A stretch of 51,566 nt of DNA, from assembly GCA_000482145.1 (NCBI GenBank), contig AUXH01000062.1, forward strand, positions 1 to 51,566. Reading direction: 5' to 3'. Shown in pieces: positions 19,694 to 29,193 of this stretch (position 1 is its first letter; each line of letters opens with the position of its first letter). This stretch comes from Strigomonas culicis. Taxonomy: Eukaryota > Euglenozoa > Kinetoplastea > Trypanosomatida > Trypanosomatidae. Below the pieces are notes generated by a model. That model saw only the letters and a list, made by a program, of their open reading frames with translations, was not told the DNA's origin and did no database searches. Both the position numbers and the translations under genes were made by a program.

Positions 19694-20590
19694 ATGGATA
19701 ACCATGTCGATACGGAGGAAATGTTTGCTGTTGTGGAACCCATGGGGGATACGGCCTATTCACAAAAAATGGAACTTCTACAAGAGGAGGCGGTGCCAAC
19801 TGGCTCGTTCTTCCGCATTCCCTTTGCGGCTCCTTTCCTCGTGCCGCCCCGTACGGTGTTGAATGCCGTCTACGCCGTTTTCGCGTTCGCTGGTCTTTGG
19901 CTTCTGTGCACTTCTCTTTTTGGGAGCGTGCTGCCTTCCCCTGTCGTCTCCCTGTATCAGGACTGCGCTTCGATTACGCGTAGCTGCTTTTGGGTCGGCA
20001 CTCTCGTCTCGGTGGTGAGTGCTTGCGGCTGCTGGGGCTCACGCAGGCAGAGGCTTGCCACTGCTGCCGTGTACCTCGGGGTTCTGCTTATGTTTGCGTC
20101 GTTTACGCTTTTTGTCGGGTCCATGTCCTTGTATGAAAAGCTGCGCACGGCCGACGAGCACACGTTTCACGACGCGTGGGTCCACGCGGTGAAGAGTGCC
20201 CCGCAGCCTGTCTGTGAGGCGCAGTCCACCTACCGGTGCTCGGGGCTCTACGAGGGCCGCTGCTGCGTGAGTGGGTCTGCAGATTCTGAAACAAACAGTG
20301 GGTTTTGTTTTCTACTCGGATCGGATGGCGTCCTTCGCAATAGCACCACAAAAGAGGAAGAGACGTGGCCGGCCGTATACTGCAGCTCAAGTTGCGGCAC
20401 ACCGAACCAGTATGGCTCTGCTTCGTGCGGGGGAAAGCTGAAGGATGCTCTTGGACGGAGCCTTAAGGGTCTCTTTTTCTTTGAGGCGTTTTTTGCATTT
20501 TTATTTTGCACTTTAACGGGTGTCGTTCTCTTTTATTTTCGGGATCCGAGTATGCCAGAGATAGTGAGCTCCCCACCCCGGGAGTCCTGA
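19694..20590 (+). CDS. divergent tetraspanin-like membrane protein, copy 1
   Basis: The 298-residue protein has the tetraspanin layout: a cytosolic N-terminus, spans at about 53-76, 97-116 and 121-146, a large outside loop (about 147-255) and a last span at about 257-282. The loop is cysteine-rich and has a C-S-G-x5-C-C-V core (C182 to C191), reminiscent of the CCG signature of tetraspanin EC2 loops but not identical. An N-glycosylation site (NST) lies in the loop. The next gene has the same layout and the same C-S-G...CCV core, so the two are probably diverged duplicates. Tetraspanins organise membrane microdomains; a specific role cannot be given. The start at 19694 is the first ATG after the acceptor AG at 19686. 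Confidence 0.75.
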   Translation: MDNHVDTEEMFAVVEPMGDTAYSQKMELLQEEAVPTGSFFRIPFAAPFLVPPRTVLNAVYAVFAFAGLWLLCTSLFGSVLPSPVVSLYQDCASITRSCFWVGTLVSVVSACGCWGSRRQRLATAAVYLGVLLMFASFTLFVGSMSLYEKLRTADEHTFHDAWVHAVKSAPQPVCEAQSTYRCSGLYEGRCCVSGSADSETNSGFCFLLGSDGVLRNSTTKEEETWPAVYCSSSCGTPNQYGSASCGGKLKDALGRSLKGLFFFEAFFAFLFCTLTGVVLFYFRDPSMPEIVSSPPRES

Positions 20591-20847
20591 GACGGTTAAG
20601 AGTCTAGTTACTCTTATTCCCATTCCCTTCCTTGAGCCGATTGCGACGACCTGTTTGCTAATATGGAGTAGCGTCTGAATTCTTTTTTTTTGTTTCTTCT
20701 GTCCTTCACTTTTTTTCTTTTTTTCTGCTTCTCTTGTAGCTGTTGCTAGTGAACAAATGAAGCATTTACTGTTCCCCTTCCTCTCTATCTCCTTTAACTC
20801 AAGTCCACACACGTGTTTAAATAGACTCTTTTTTTTTTTTCTCACTG

Positions 20848-21858
20848 ATGGAAGCGAATAACAAAAAGAAGAAGGTATCTTTCGTCGACTTTGAGGAGGA
20901 TGCCTTCAATACCATATCTCCAAGGGTAGCCGCTCCTTCCACGCTGACGTACCTGCGGCGCCTCACCCAGGATGAACGACGGGGAGTGTATGAACTGGCT
21001 GCAGGCTGGATCTGTTGCCTTGTTGCCTTTTTGGGCATCGTTTCAATGGTGGTAGGTGGTATCACAATGCCGTTGTCTAACAGAAGTATGATAAAGGCAC
21101 TGCGACAGCTGACAGTGGACAACACGACACTGAGTGATACGCTGTCCGTGCATCTTAAAGTGGCAACCTCGGAGGAGCGCAACTTGTTTCTGTTCGGTCT
21201 TCTGTCAACAATCTTGGGCGCGGCAGGGGTGAAGCTGGTTCTGAATCCGTTCATCCGGCGCCAGTGGCGCCTCTGCTTCATAGCGTGCTGTGTCGTCGCT
21301 TGTGCCCTTTTGCTGCTGGACGTGTGCACGTACAGCTTTTTAACGGAAACGTCCGATGATAGCGTCGCCGTCGGCTCTGTGGAAGAGGTGTTCGAAGAGA
21401 TTCTGGCCGCACAGCCGAGTCGCCTCGCTCAGTTTAACGATGCGATGGAGTGCTCCGGATTCAGTTTCTGCTGTGTGTACAACACGAGCGAGGTGTCTGA
21501 CACCTCCACGATTTCTTCCTACTGGAACAACCACTGTGCGTTGCTTCTGCCTGATGGAACTCTACAGGATCGTCGTAAGAACAACATAACTGACGCCTTT
21601 CTAAAGGAGTGCCAGATGGATGCGGTCCCTGGGCACGAATCCAACGAAACCACAAACACGACCGTGAAGAGTTACGATGTGGCGTGTGGCTCAAAAGTCT
21701 ATGGCGTTCTATCGCTGGTGTCTTCCTACTCTTTCCTATCCGAAATAGGCCTGTTGGTGTTCTGCCTCGTGGCTGCGGGGTACTTTTTTATGTCGACCGT
21801 CTACGTGAAAGATGCAGAAAACCCAAGCGAGACAATAGTAATCCACCAGGCACATTAA
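20848..21858 (+). CDS. divergent tetraspanin-like membrane protein, copy 2
   Basis: The 336-residue protein has a lysine-rich cytosolic N-terminus (NNKKKKVSF), spans at about 50-73, 112-131 and 140-165, a large loop (about 166-288) and a last span at about 290-316. The loop has C-S-G-x3-C-C-V (C202 to C209) in ECSGFSFCCVYN, matching the core of the preceding gene's loop, further cysteines, and several N-glycosylation sites (NTS, NIT, NET, NTT). The layout and cysteine pattern suggest a tetraspanin-type protein. Overall identity with copy 1 is low by eye, so the duplication would be old. The start follows a T-rich tract directly. Confidence 0.75.
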   Translation: MEANNKKKKVSFVDFEEDAFNTISPRVAAPSTLTYLRRLTQDERRGVYELAAGWICCLVAFLGIVSMVVGGITMPLSNRSMIKALRQLTVDNTTLSDTLSVHLKVATSEERNLFLFGLLSTILGAAGVKLVLNPFIRRQWRLCFIACCVVACALLLLDVCTYSFLTETSDDSVAVGSVEEVFEEILAAQPSRLAQFNDAMECSGFSFCCVYNTSEVSDTSTISSYWNNHCALLLPDGTLQDRRKNNITDAFLKECQMDAVPGHESNETTNTTVKSYDVACGSKVYGVLSLVSSYSFLSEIGLLVFCLVAAGYFFMSTVYVKDAENPSETIVIHQAH

Positions 21859-22120
21859 TTTCATTTTCTCTTTGTTCTATTATACTCTAACGCGCTTTTT
21901 TTTTCTTGGAATATATTGCTAATGCACATGCATTTTTTCATTTTTCTTCCTCGAGAAAATACACGGCCTCTTCAACATATCATTCAGTACAGGTACGCAT
22001 GTTGTTTTTTCAAACCGTATCACAATTATTCTATACGGTCTTCAGTGTTTTTTCATTTTTCTTGCGTATAGCTGTCTCTCTCTTTTCATCTCTCCAACTC
22101 TTTCTATCTATATACGAGTG

Positions 22121-22149
22121 TGTGCACGTATCTCTCCATTTTTCATTAG
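22121..22149 (+). promoter_or_regulatory. likely trans-splice acceptor, 4-base 5' UTR
   Basis: The tract ending CATTTTTCATTAG has its AG at 22148-22149, immediately before the ATG at 22154. If this AG is used, the second ATG (22157) could also initiate. Confidence 0.45.
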
Positions 22150-22153
22150 GTGA

Positions 22154-23032
22154 ATGATGAGTCATCACGTTGATACCACAAAGGATGTGTATCTCTGCGT
22201 GGGCCGCAAGCGCCCACGCGAGCAAGGCGGCGACGACAGCGCACCGCCTGTTATTGGTATCCGGTGTGAGGATGACACAAACAGCAGTGAGCCCTTGCTG
22301 TTTCGTTTGGTCGCCAAGGCGGCTCATGCTGCCGTTGTGCCTCTTGCGAACCCCCGTGGTGTGCCGGGCGATACCAGCCATGCCACCAACATCATGAGTG
22401 AGGACGGCGGCGCGCACCCAAAGTTGAAGGTGGGAAAGGTGTACACAAACAATGGGCTCTTGGTCGACTGCGCGGCCGACGTTCCGAGAGGAGATACGTT
22501 GATGTACAAGTTGGATAGAGGTAGTCACACCGACGCGAAGATGGATGACTTCGACTTTGCTAACTTCTCAATCTCGGAGCCAAAAACACAAGCCCAACCA
22601 AAGCGTCCGCGCTGCGATAGTGATTTACCAGTTTTTGTTGTGGAGTCCGTCCCGCGAAGCAAGGTGCGAAAGCTATCACATACACTTCCCTATTTTGAGC
22701 CGACGAGTGCCACCGTTTCGTTTCGAGAGTTTGTGGATTGCTATCAGAATGATTACGTGGATGAAGACGCGGACGGTGGGAGTGAAAACTACCTTTATTA
22801 TGATCACCGCAAGGATGACGAGTACGACAGCAATGCCGAGGATTTCTCTGGAAATGACTATCCAGAGAATGCCGATGAAGGGTCCTCGTCGCTGAGTTCT
22901 AGGCGGTCTATGAACCATTCAGAGTGTAGCGACCAACCTGCGCATCGTAGAACTCAGCACTATGGGATGTTTTATGAAGATGACTACGAAGAGCAACCGC
23001 TGAGTGAAGGATGGAGTAGCGATGACGATTGA
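22154..23032 (+). CDS. Iwr1-like RNA polymerase II nuclear import factor
   Basis: The 292-residue protein carries the Iwr1/SLC7A6OS signature at about residues 213-240: YLYYDHRKDDEYDSNAED followed by FSGNDYPEN, matching the family pattern D-E-x-D-SNAED-x3-NDYP. The N-terminus has a basic GRKRPRE patch (about 17-23), as expected because Iwr1 carries an N-terminal nuclear localisation signal. The middle contains an LPVFVVESVPRSKVRKLS stretch, similar to the central part of the family. The C-terminus is acidic (WSSDDD). In yeast and animals Iwr1 escorts assembled RNA polymerase II into the nucleus. The same role here is inferred from the motif alone. Confidence 0.8.
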   Translation: MMSHHVDTTKDVYLCVGRKRPREQGGDDSAPPVIGIRCEDDTNSSEPLLFRLVAKAAHAAVVPLANPRGVPGDTSHATNIMSEDGGAHPKLKVGKVYTNNGLLVDCAADVPRGDTLMYKLDRGSHTDAKMDDFDFANFSISEPKTQAQPKRPRCDSDLPVFVVESVPRSKVRKLSHTLPYFEPTSATVSFREFVDCYQNDYVDEDADGGSENYLYYDHRKDDEYDSNAEDFSGNDYPENADEGSSSLSSRRSMNHSECSDQPAHRRTQHYGMFYEDDYEEQPLSEGWSSDDD

Positions 23033-23404
23033 GCCTTACTGCTTTTTTTTTTTACTCCTCCCTTTTAATTGTTTTCCCTCTTTACTGTTCTGTATAAGGA
23101 TAAGTGGATAAGTGAATTCACTATGCCCAACATCGTACTGATGCTTTCTTTCACTGATCGGCATTGTTGGTGTTGTTTAGTATGAGGAGCGGATTATCTC
23201 TCGCTAATATTTTTTCCCCCTTTTACTGTACACGTGACGTGCACACGAACGAGTGTCATGTTGCTTCTCCTGCTGCGCTTTTTTTTTTTTTAGCGCTTAT
23301 GTAAGCGTGTCGTGATTCACTTTTTGCGCTCTTCTCTCCTTCTTTATCATTTCACTACAGGAATAAGAGTAGCAATAACAAAGAATACTACTACTACTAC
23401 TAAT
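23033..23404 (+). other. intergenic spacer
   Basis: Mixed A/T-rich spacer with a poly-T run near 23280. It ends in a clear acceptor tract (23331-23360) and an ACT repeat just before the ATG at 23405. No gene seen. Confidence 0.6.
23331..23360 (+). promoter_or_regulatory. likely trans-splice acceptor of the MFS gene
   Basis: CTTCTCTCCTTCTTTATCATTTCACTACAG-type tract with the AG at 23359-23360. It excludes an upstream in-frame GTG at 23312 as the start. Confidence 0.6.
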
Positions 23405-24733
23405 ATGGCTTCCGCTTCGGAGGATAAGGAATTGGCTCCCGCCTCTGCTCATGCTGAGGAAGTGGTCGTTGTACCTGAGGCGTCGAGCATGGCGGAGGGC
23501 AGAAATAATCTCATTTCACGCGTGGGATACTTCTTCGTCTATGGTGGATTGTCGGCGTGCAAGCCATACTACATCTTGCTGCTAAAGGACAAGGGGTTTA
23601 GTGAACGGACGGCGGGATACATGCTTGTGCTGCTGCCCCTGTCCTCTCTCGTGGCGCTCTCCCCGCTGGCACTTGCGGCGGATCGCTTCCACTGTGCGAG
23701 GGAGATCATGTTCTGCGGCGGCGCCTTGACATGCTTGTCGTTTATTGTTCTTATTTTCCTTTCAAATCCATCGACGGCTTTGGTCACATTTCTCCTCTTT
23801 TTCCATTTTCTTGGCATCTGCCCGCTTTTCCCCTTTTTTGACAACCGCGTGCTGTCGACGCTGACGGAGGACCGCCGAAAAGAGTGGGGATCGCTGCGCT
23901 GCTTCGGCAGCTTCGGGTGGGGCCTCTGCTCAGCCCTTTCGTACACACTGAAGGGCCTATGGGGCTGGTGGGTGTCGGCTCTTTTCCTTGTCGTGGGGCT
24001 TGCGATCGCGATGGGCGCGTACGTGCGGATCGAGCCACGGAGTACGGCGCCGCCTACGAAACGGAACTTCATCGAAGTCCTTCAGTACGTTTCGCACCAT
24101 CGCCGGACCGTTGCCTTCCTGTTGACGGCCTGTCTTTCCGGCTTCGGCTACACGCTCATCAGCTCGTTTCTGCCCGCCTTTCTGCAGTCCATAGAGGCGT
24201 CCTCTTTCCTGCAGGGCCTGGCGGTGACCATGACGGTTGTGGCCGAAATACCCATTTTTCACTACGCCGGCTTCATACACAACCGCCTAACGGATCGGCA
24301 GCTCCTTGCGATCTCCTTGCTGGGATGGTCCTTCCGCGCGCTGTGCTACGCCGTCCTGTACAATCCTTGGCTTGTGCTTCTGATCGAGCCGTTGCACGGC
24401 GTGTCCTTCGGCTGCATGTGGTTAGCCGGTATACACTTTGTGAACGGATCCTTCCCCGCAAACTTATCGCACTCAGCTATCGGCTTCCTGGGTGCAGCTG
24501 TGTTTGGCGTAGGGCCTGTGGTTGGTAACGCTTTGGGCGGAGAGATGTATGGGTCGTGGACCCCGCGATGGATGTATGCGCGCATGGCGCTTGTGATTGC
24601 CTTGGCTTCGGTTGCTTTTTACATCGTGGATCGCAAATTAGAGGCGTCCGAATTGGCCGAAGCGCATGAGATCGTAATCGAAGGTGATGAACTGTCTAAC
24701 CGGACTGTTAGCAAACAGTCTGGAGAAGATTGA
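23405..24733 (+). CDS. major facilitator transporter, MFSD6 / MFS_1-like family
   Basis: The 442-residue protein has about twelve hydrophobic spans after a polar, acidic N-terminus. Features of the MFS_1-like (MFSD6/LacY-like) branch are visible: near the first span YFFVYGGLSACKPYYILLL followed by KDKGFSERTAGYML, a conserved WGSLRCFGSFGWG between spans 4 and 5, and HGVSFGCMWLAGIHFV then FLGAAVFGVGPVVGNALGG in the last third. The DRxxR-type loop is represented by ADRFHCARE. The C-terminus is acidic. Substrate is not predictable; members of this group are often orphan transporters. The start is the first ATG after the splice acceptor. Confidence 0.88.
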   Translation: MASASEDKELAPASAHAEEVVVVPEASSMAEGRNNLISRVGYFFVYGGLSACKPYYILLLKDKGFSERTAGYMLVLLPLSSLVALSPLALAADRFHCAREIMFCGGALTCLSFIVLIFLSNPSTALVTFLLFFHFLGICPLFPFFDNRVLSTLTEDRRKEWGSLRCFGSFGWGLCSALSYTLKGLWGWWVSALFLVVGLAIAMGAYVRIEPRSTAPPTKRNFIEVLQYVSHHRRTVAFLLTACLSGFGYTLISSFLPAFLQSIEASSFLQGLAVTMTVVAEIPIFHYAGFIHNRLTDRQLLAISLLGWSFRALCYAVLYNPWLVLLIEPLHGVSFGCMWLAGIHFVNGSFPANLSHSAIGFLGAAVFGVGPVVGNALGGEMYGSWTPRWMYARMALVIALASVAFYIVDRKLEASELAEAHEIVIEGDELSNRTVSKQSGED

Positions 24734-25017
24734 CCAACGTCGTTGTTTTTTTTTTTTTTACCTTCAATTCGCTTGTTTGCTTTTTTTTGTTTTGTTTTTG
24801 TATTGCTAACCTACTGGTGGATTGTACGTTGTTGTATTCGCATATATTCAGCAATGCTTTTGTATCTTTTCCACTGTGTGGAAATGTCTGTGCTGATCTC
24901 TGTAATGATGCTCTCTTTCTCCACCTTTCTTTTTCACCCCTCTCTGCCTGCTATCCCCCTCCCCATTTCCCACATACGACTGAAGGAGCAGTATTTACTG
25001 AACCCTCTTCTCTACTC

Positions 25018-26184
25018 ATGCGCCTTGGCAACACGTTGCGCGCGGATAAGGTGTACGCCCTCCCCCCGCGGGACGGGTTCGATGTAGTGGCGACCAATGA
25101 CATTGCTTCCTTTCGGACCGTGGTGGAAGGCGTGAACCCCTTTGATGTCAGCCCCGGCATCAAGCTGATCCTGGATAAGCTGGAGACGCGGCCCAAGTCG
25201 GCCAATCCGTACGTGGTGTACACGCAGGAGCTGAACATGCCCGCGGGCGAGGTGGACAAGCTGACAGACCACCAAGGCAACACGCTGCTGCACGTCGCAG
25301 CGGCGCACGGCTGCTCCACCCTTGTCGCGTACCTCGCCGGTGAGTGCGGCTGCGACGTCAACGCGTACAACCGGGCCGGGTACACCCCGCTGCACCTCGC
25401 GGCCAGCGCGGGCCACCTGAGCTGCGTACAGGAGCTCTACAGGCGCGAGGCGAACCCCCTGTTGCTGACCGCGCTCGGCGACTCGTTCGAGTCCGGGCGC
25501 TCGGCCCTCTTCCTCGCGCACTGGCACCAGCACAGCCTCGTGCGGGAGGCCCTGCTGCCGTTGTTCGTCGACTACGTGTCGAAGCATTTCCCTACGGAGG
25601 GCTCGGACGGCGTGGAGGCGTTACAGAACACACTGCACCCATCGGCGGAAGCGTTCAATATGCCGTGTGTCGCCCTCTTGTTTGACACGCTGGACTCTGT
25701 CACGTGCCATGACGGCCCTCTCCCGCTCAATTTGATTCACCGCTGTGTGCCGCATGTGGCGAGCGCCGTAAGCGCGTGGGCACCAAAATCGCCACCCACG
25801 GGAGATGCTCGGCAAACGGATGAATACTTTGTCCTGAAGGGCCTGCTGCGCCGTGGCTACTTTGACGATCAGCTGACCGCGAAATCACCATTTGTCGAGG
25901 CCACACTCGCCTGTAGGTGCGTTAACCTCTTTCGTGCATTATGCGAAAGGGGGCTGCGCTGGTCCCCGTCCGAGCTGGAGAGCTATTTCAGCGAAGGGGA
26001 TGAGTCGGAAGTATTTCTTCTCATTAAGGAGTACGAAGCCCGGCGATACAGCCAAAGGGCCACTTCTGCTTATCGTATCAGCAGAAAACAGCACATAATG
26101 TATGAGGCGTTGGATGCGAAAAAGCTACTTAAGAAGTACACGAACGAACTGCGCAAGCGCCATTTGAGACCTCTTATGATGTAA
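25018..26184 (+). CDS. ankyrin-repeat protein
   Basis: The protein has 388 residues. At about residues 83-150 two clear ankyrin repeats are seen (HQGNTLLHVAAAHGCSTLVAYL and RAGYTPLHLAASAGHLSCVQEL), with a partial third at about 150-185 (GRSALFLAHWHQ). The rest shows no other motif; the C-terminus is basic (LRKRHLRPLMM). The upstream in-frame stretch from 24730 has no ATG and is hydrophobic noise, so the start at 25018 is preferred. Ankyrin repeats indicate protein binding, but no partner is suggested. Confidence 0.85.
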   Translation: MRLGNTLRADKVYALPPRDGFDVVATNDIASFRTVVEGVNPFDVSPGIKLILDKLETRPKSANPYVVYTQELNMPAGEVDKLTDHQGNTLLHVAAAHGCSTLVAYLAGECGCDVNAYNRAGYTPLHLAASAGHLSCVQELYRREANPLLLTALGDSFESGRSALFLAHWHQHSLVREALLPLFVDYVSKHFPTEGSDGVEALQNTLHPSAEAFNMPCVALLFDTLDSVTCHDGPLPLNLIHRCVPHVASAVSAWAPKSPPTGDARQTDEYFVLKGLLRRGYFDDQLTAKSPFVEATLACRCVNLFRALCERGLRWSPSELESYFSEGDESEVFLLIKEYEARRYSQRATSAYRISRKQHIMYEALDAKKLLKKYTNELRKRHLRPLMM

Positions 26185-26515
26185 ACTAGTGTATGATATC
26201 AGGACACGGTAGTGACCTCTCAATTCTGTATTTATTTTACCCTTTTAAAAATCTTGCTTTTTTCTTCTTTCCTGCAAGAAGGTTCTGCGTTGAGTACCTC
26301 TACATGACCACAATAGCAACGCAAGCGAACAGAGGTGACGGAGAAGCATCAACATTAAAAAAAAAAAATTATCTCATTCTTTTCCCATTTCTCTCTTTCG
26401 TTTTCTTGACATGACTTCATCTTTCACTGTCATAGAGCTATATTTAGTACCTGTTAATTCTGGAAAAAAAAAAGGAAGCATTTAATAATAAAGAGAACCT
26501 GGTTTACAATACGTT
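26185..26515 (+). other. intergenic spacer
   Basis: A/T-rich spacer with poly-A and poly-T runs and no gene-like open frame. Confidence 0.6.
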
Positions 26516-27532
26516 ATGGCGGAAGAAGGATTTGACAATATCGTTGTGAAGGATACAGCAATCGCTGCATACGAGGACAACGATGTGTCTCTCTTGTCGG
26601 ATGAAGACGCCTTAAAGTACAACAGTGTTACAGAGGTCACCAAGTTATTACGGTCTGCGTATCTCAGTAGTATGTTCTTGAAGCTAAAGGACTACGAAAA
26701 CAGCAAGAAAAATGCCATTACCCCGGATGACCCTGAGTATCTCTACGTTACGGAGTGTAGCGCATTCGTTCTCCGCATCGAAGCGGAGAAGAGTAGAGTG
26801 ATGGTTTTTCTGCGAGCTCACTTTAGCGTGTGTTTCCCCGAGCTGGCAATGTTCTTCTCGGACAGTGTTTTGTATGCCAAGGTGGCAAAGCTCATTGTGA
26901 CTGGTGACAGTCTCAGCAGCATCGTTCCCCAGCTGAACGAGCTGCTCCCGTCTCAGCTCCTGGTGGTTGTCATTGCCTGCGCGTCCACCACAACCGGTCG
27001 TACACTGAGCGAGTCCGAAAAGAGTGTCGTTTTGGAGGCCTGCCAGGAGATGGAGAACTTGGAACTGACCAAGCAGATTTTCTTGGAGGACATCCAGCTT
27101 TACATGCCACGGGTCTGCCCCAACCTCTGCGCCTTTCTTGGCACTGGGATCACTTCTCAGCTCTTTGCGCTGGTCGGCTCCGTTGCGAAGATCGCGATCT
27201 TAGACTCCGCGGACCTTCTGCTGCTGGGCAGCAAGCGATCTGCCTCCAGCGGGATTAACATCAAGACAGTGGGCTTCCTGTCCAACGCGGACTTGGTGGC
27301 CAATCTGCAGCCGCAGCTGCGACCTAAAGCGCTGCGTCTTGTGGCTGCGTCGGTCTTGAAGCTCGCGCGTATCGACTCCAACCGAAGGGCCAGTAGTGAC
27401 GAAGACGGTGTCAGGGAGCGGCGCTTTGTGTGCAATAGAATTAAGCAGTGGCTGGACCCACCCGTGGTGAGAGGCGGCGGCCACAACATGTATGAGCGAC
27501 GTGGAAGAAAACGAGCCCGCAGACAGTTTTGA
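26516..27532 (+). CDS. PRP31: pre-mRNA splicing factor Prp31 (Nop domain)
   Basis: The 338-residue protein matches Prp31, the U4/U6 snRNP protein that binds the U4 snRNA-15.5K complex during spliceosome assembly. The Nop-domain core starts at C201 (CPNLCAFLGTGITSQLFALV, then SADLLLLGSKR), matching the A-P-N-L-C ... LLGAQR pattern of Prp31. The N-terminal half is helical, like the NOSIC/coiled-coil part. The protein ends in a basic RRGRKRARRQF tail. It is shorter than human PRPF31 (499) because the C-terminal region is mostly missing. NOP56/NOP58 share the Nop domain, but the length and the absence of KKE/D tails favour Prp31. Confidence 0.88.
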   Translation: MAEEGFDNIVVKDTAIAAYEDNDVSLLSDEDALKYNSVTEVTKLLRSAYLSSMFLKLKDYENSKKNAITPDDPEYLYVTECSAFVLRIEAEKSRVMVFLRAHFSVCFPELAMFFSDSVLYAKVAKLIVTGDSLSSIVPQLNELLPSQLLVVVIACASTTTGRTLSESEKSVVLEACQEMENLELTKQIFLEDIQLYMPRVCPNLCAFLGTGITSQLFALVGSVAKIAILDSADLLLLGSKRSASSGINIKTVGFLSNADLVANLQPQLRPKALRLVAASVLKLARIDSNRRASSDEDGVRERRFVCNRIKQWLDPPVVRGGGHNMYERRGRKRARRQF

Positions 27533-27814
27533 TGGCTTCCGTAAGAAACAAGCAGCGCGGCGCGTGCCTCAGTTACATGTACTAGTTTACTGTTTCTATT
27601 AACATCTATATGTATTTGCGTATTCTCATATTTTCTTCTTGTGTAAAGTTAACACAATGCAGTCAGTCTAGGTGAAGAGATCTTTCTTCTTTTCTTCTTA
27701 TTTACTATGCTTCCTCTCTCTCTCTCTCTCACACACTTACCTCTTCTTTTTTTTTTGTTTACAGCTATCCGAGGGAGCTGCATTAGAACTGTTGTTCATT
27801 CCAGTTGAGTTCCT

Positions 27815-28924
27815 ATGTCGCTAGAAGACTTAGGCACCTCGCTGTGCATTTTGATTTATCATCTGTATGAACGATATAAAGCGTCACATCAAGCATTTCG
27901 GGAGTTATGCTTCCGAACCCGTATCAGCTTCAACGAGGCGGACTCGGCGATAGCGACTGCGCCTTCCAAGCTAGTGGGCACGACGTGGTATTCGGAGATT
28001 GTAAAGCGACGCGCGGCGATGCAGGAAGAGATCAAAGGCCAACACTCGAATGAGGTGGAGGAGACCGTGGACCTGGTGAAGAGCCTGTACCCGAACGGCT
28101 GCACACTCAGCGAGTTTGCTGACTCGGTGCAAACGTGCACAGCGATGCTCTCCTTCACCGTCTCGGAGAGCCTCATTAACTCTATGATATCCAAACAGGG
28201 CGAGATACTCGAGCGGCGACGCGTGAACGCACTGTCGGCAAAGGACTTGGCGGACAGCATGGTCGAATCTCTTCTCGTGGATTCCTTTGTCCCTTTGCGC
28301 TGGTGGACGGTCTATCCTAAAAATCTGACGTTTGCCACCTTGAAGCGCATCGGCGTTGCGCTCGACCCGCCGTGCCTCTGTCTGGAGTACACCGATGAGA
28401 AGGGACGCCTGCGGCACCGTGCAATTCAGCTGAAAGGCCACATTGCGGCGACGGGGCCGACGGGGCCCTTGACACGGCGCGTCTTAGAAACCCACGACGT
28501 GCTCGTCTCAGAGATGCAGTTACAAAAATCGTTGGTTAAGTTACAACGGCTGATAGAAAAAAATGCGTCTGAAAAAAATGCGGCGGCCGTTTCAAACGCA
28601 AAAACCACAACGTCCCTACACAGTTCTGCTCCGGCGCAAAAAGCCGCGTCGCCGAAGTCAGACCCTATAGAATCTAAATCGTCGAAAAAGGAAGCTCAGA
28701 AGGCAGATCTTGGACTGCTCTACCGTGACCCGGAGAAGGCTCTGGAGAACGTGGATCTGAACGAAGCAGATGAAGTAACCCTTCAAGAGTTCAAATCTGC
28801 CATGGACCAAAAGTTCAAGGAAAAGGTATTGAAACCCGGTGATGAAGGCTATGTTTACGATAGACGTGTTGAAATTCAGAAACCCACAAAGAAGAGTGAC
28901 TGGGATGATTCAGACAGTGACTAG
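27815..28924 (+). CDS. CEP19 homologue with a long N-terminal extension
   Basis: Residues about 172-369 match CEP19, a centriole/basal-body protein that binds RABL2 and controls entry of intraflagellar transport trains. Visible blocks are PPCLCLEYTDEKGRLRHRAI, a helical region (ETHDVLVSEMQLQKSLVKL), and the conserved end VDLNEADEVTLQEF with DEGYVYDRRVEIQKP and a final SDWDDSDSD. Human CEP19 ends in the same order (VDLNK, FVYDIEVEF, W-D). Residues 1-170 are helical with no motif I recognise and are absent from the 167-residue animal protein, so this part is an addition or fusion. A Ser/Lys/Ala-rich linker lies at about 260-300. The ATG follows a TC-rich tract. Confidence 0.85.
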   Translation: MSLEDLGTSLCILIYHLYERYKASHQAFRELCFRTRISFNEADSAIATAPSKLVGTTWYSEIVKRRAAMQEEIKGQHSNEVEETVDLVKSLYPNGCTLSEFADSVQTCTAMLSFTVSESLINSMISKQGEILERRRVNALSAKDLADSMVESLLVDSFVPLRWWTVYPKNLTFATLKRIGVALDPPCLCLEYTDEKGRLRHRAIQLKGHIAATGPTGPLTRRVLETHDVLVSEMQLQKSLVKLQRLIEKNASEKNAAAVSNAKTTTSLHSSAPAQKAASPKSDPIESKSSKKEAQKADLGLLYRDPEKALENVDLNEADEVTLQEFKSAMDQKFKEKVLKPGDEGYVYDRRVEIQKPTKKSDWDDSDSD

Positions 28925-29100
28925 TGATACAATGAACTACATGAATGAGCAACCGAACCAATACGAGCTTTCTTAATGGCTGTAGTTTTTTTTTTTTTTT
29001 GGTTTGTTTGAATGCAATCTTTCCCATAGATAAATGCGACAACGACAGTGTTTCTAACCGATAGAATTCTCTTTCTTTCTCTTCTCTTTTCCATGATGCG

Positions 29101-29140
29101 TTCGTTCGTTTTTTTTCTTTTCTCATTTTGTTTTTTAAAG
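29101..29140 (+). promoter_or_regulatory. likely trans-splice acceptor
   Basis: Poly-T/C tract ending in TTTTTTAAAG, AG at 29139-29140. The first ATG downstream in the coding frame is 29194, which fixes that start. Confidence 0.5.
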
Positions 29141-29193
29141 AACCGGGTGCAATTACCCCGGCTGACACTTTTTTTTACCTTTTACATGTTCTA

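Noticed and set aside
24730..25017. N-terminal hydrophobic extension of the ankyrin protein
   Set aside because: There is no ATG in this part, and it is pyrimidine-tract noise before the true start.
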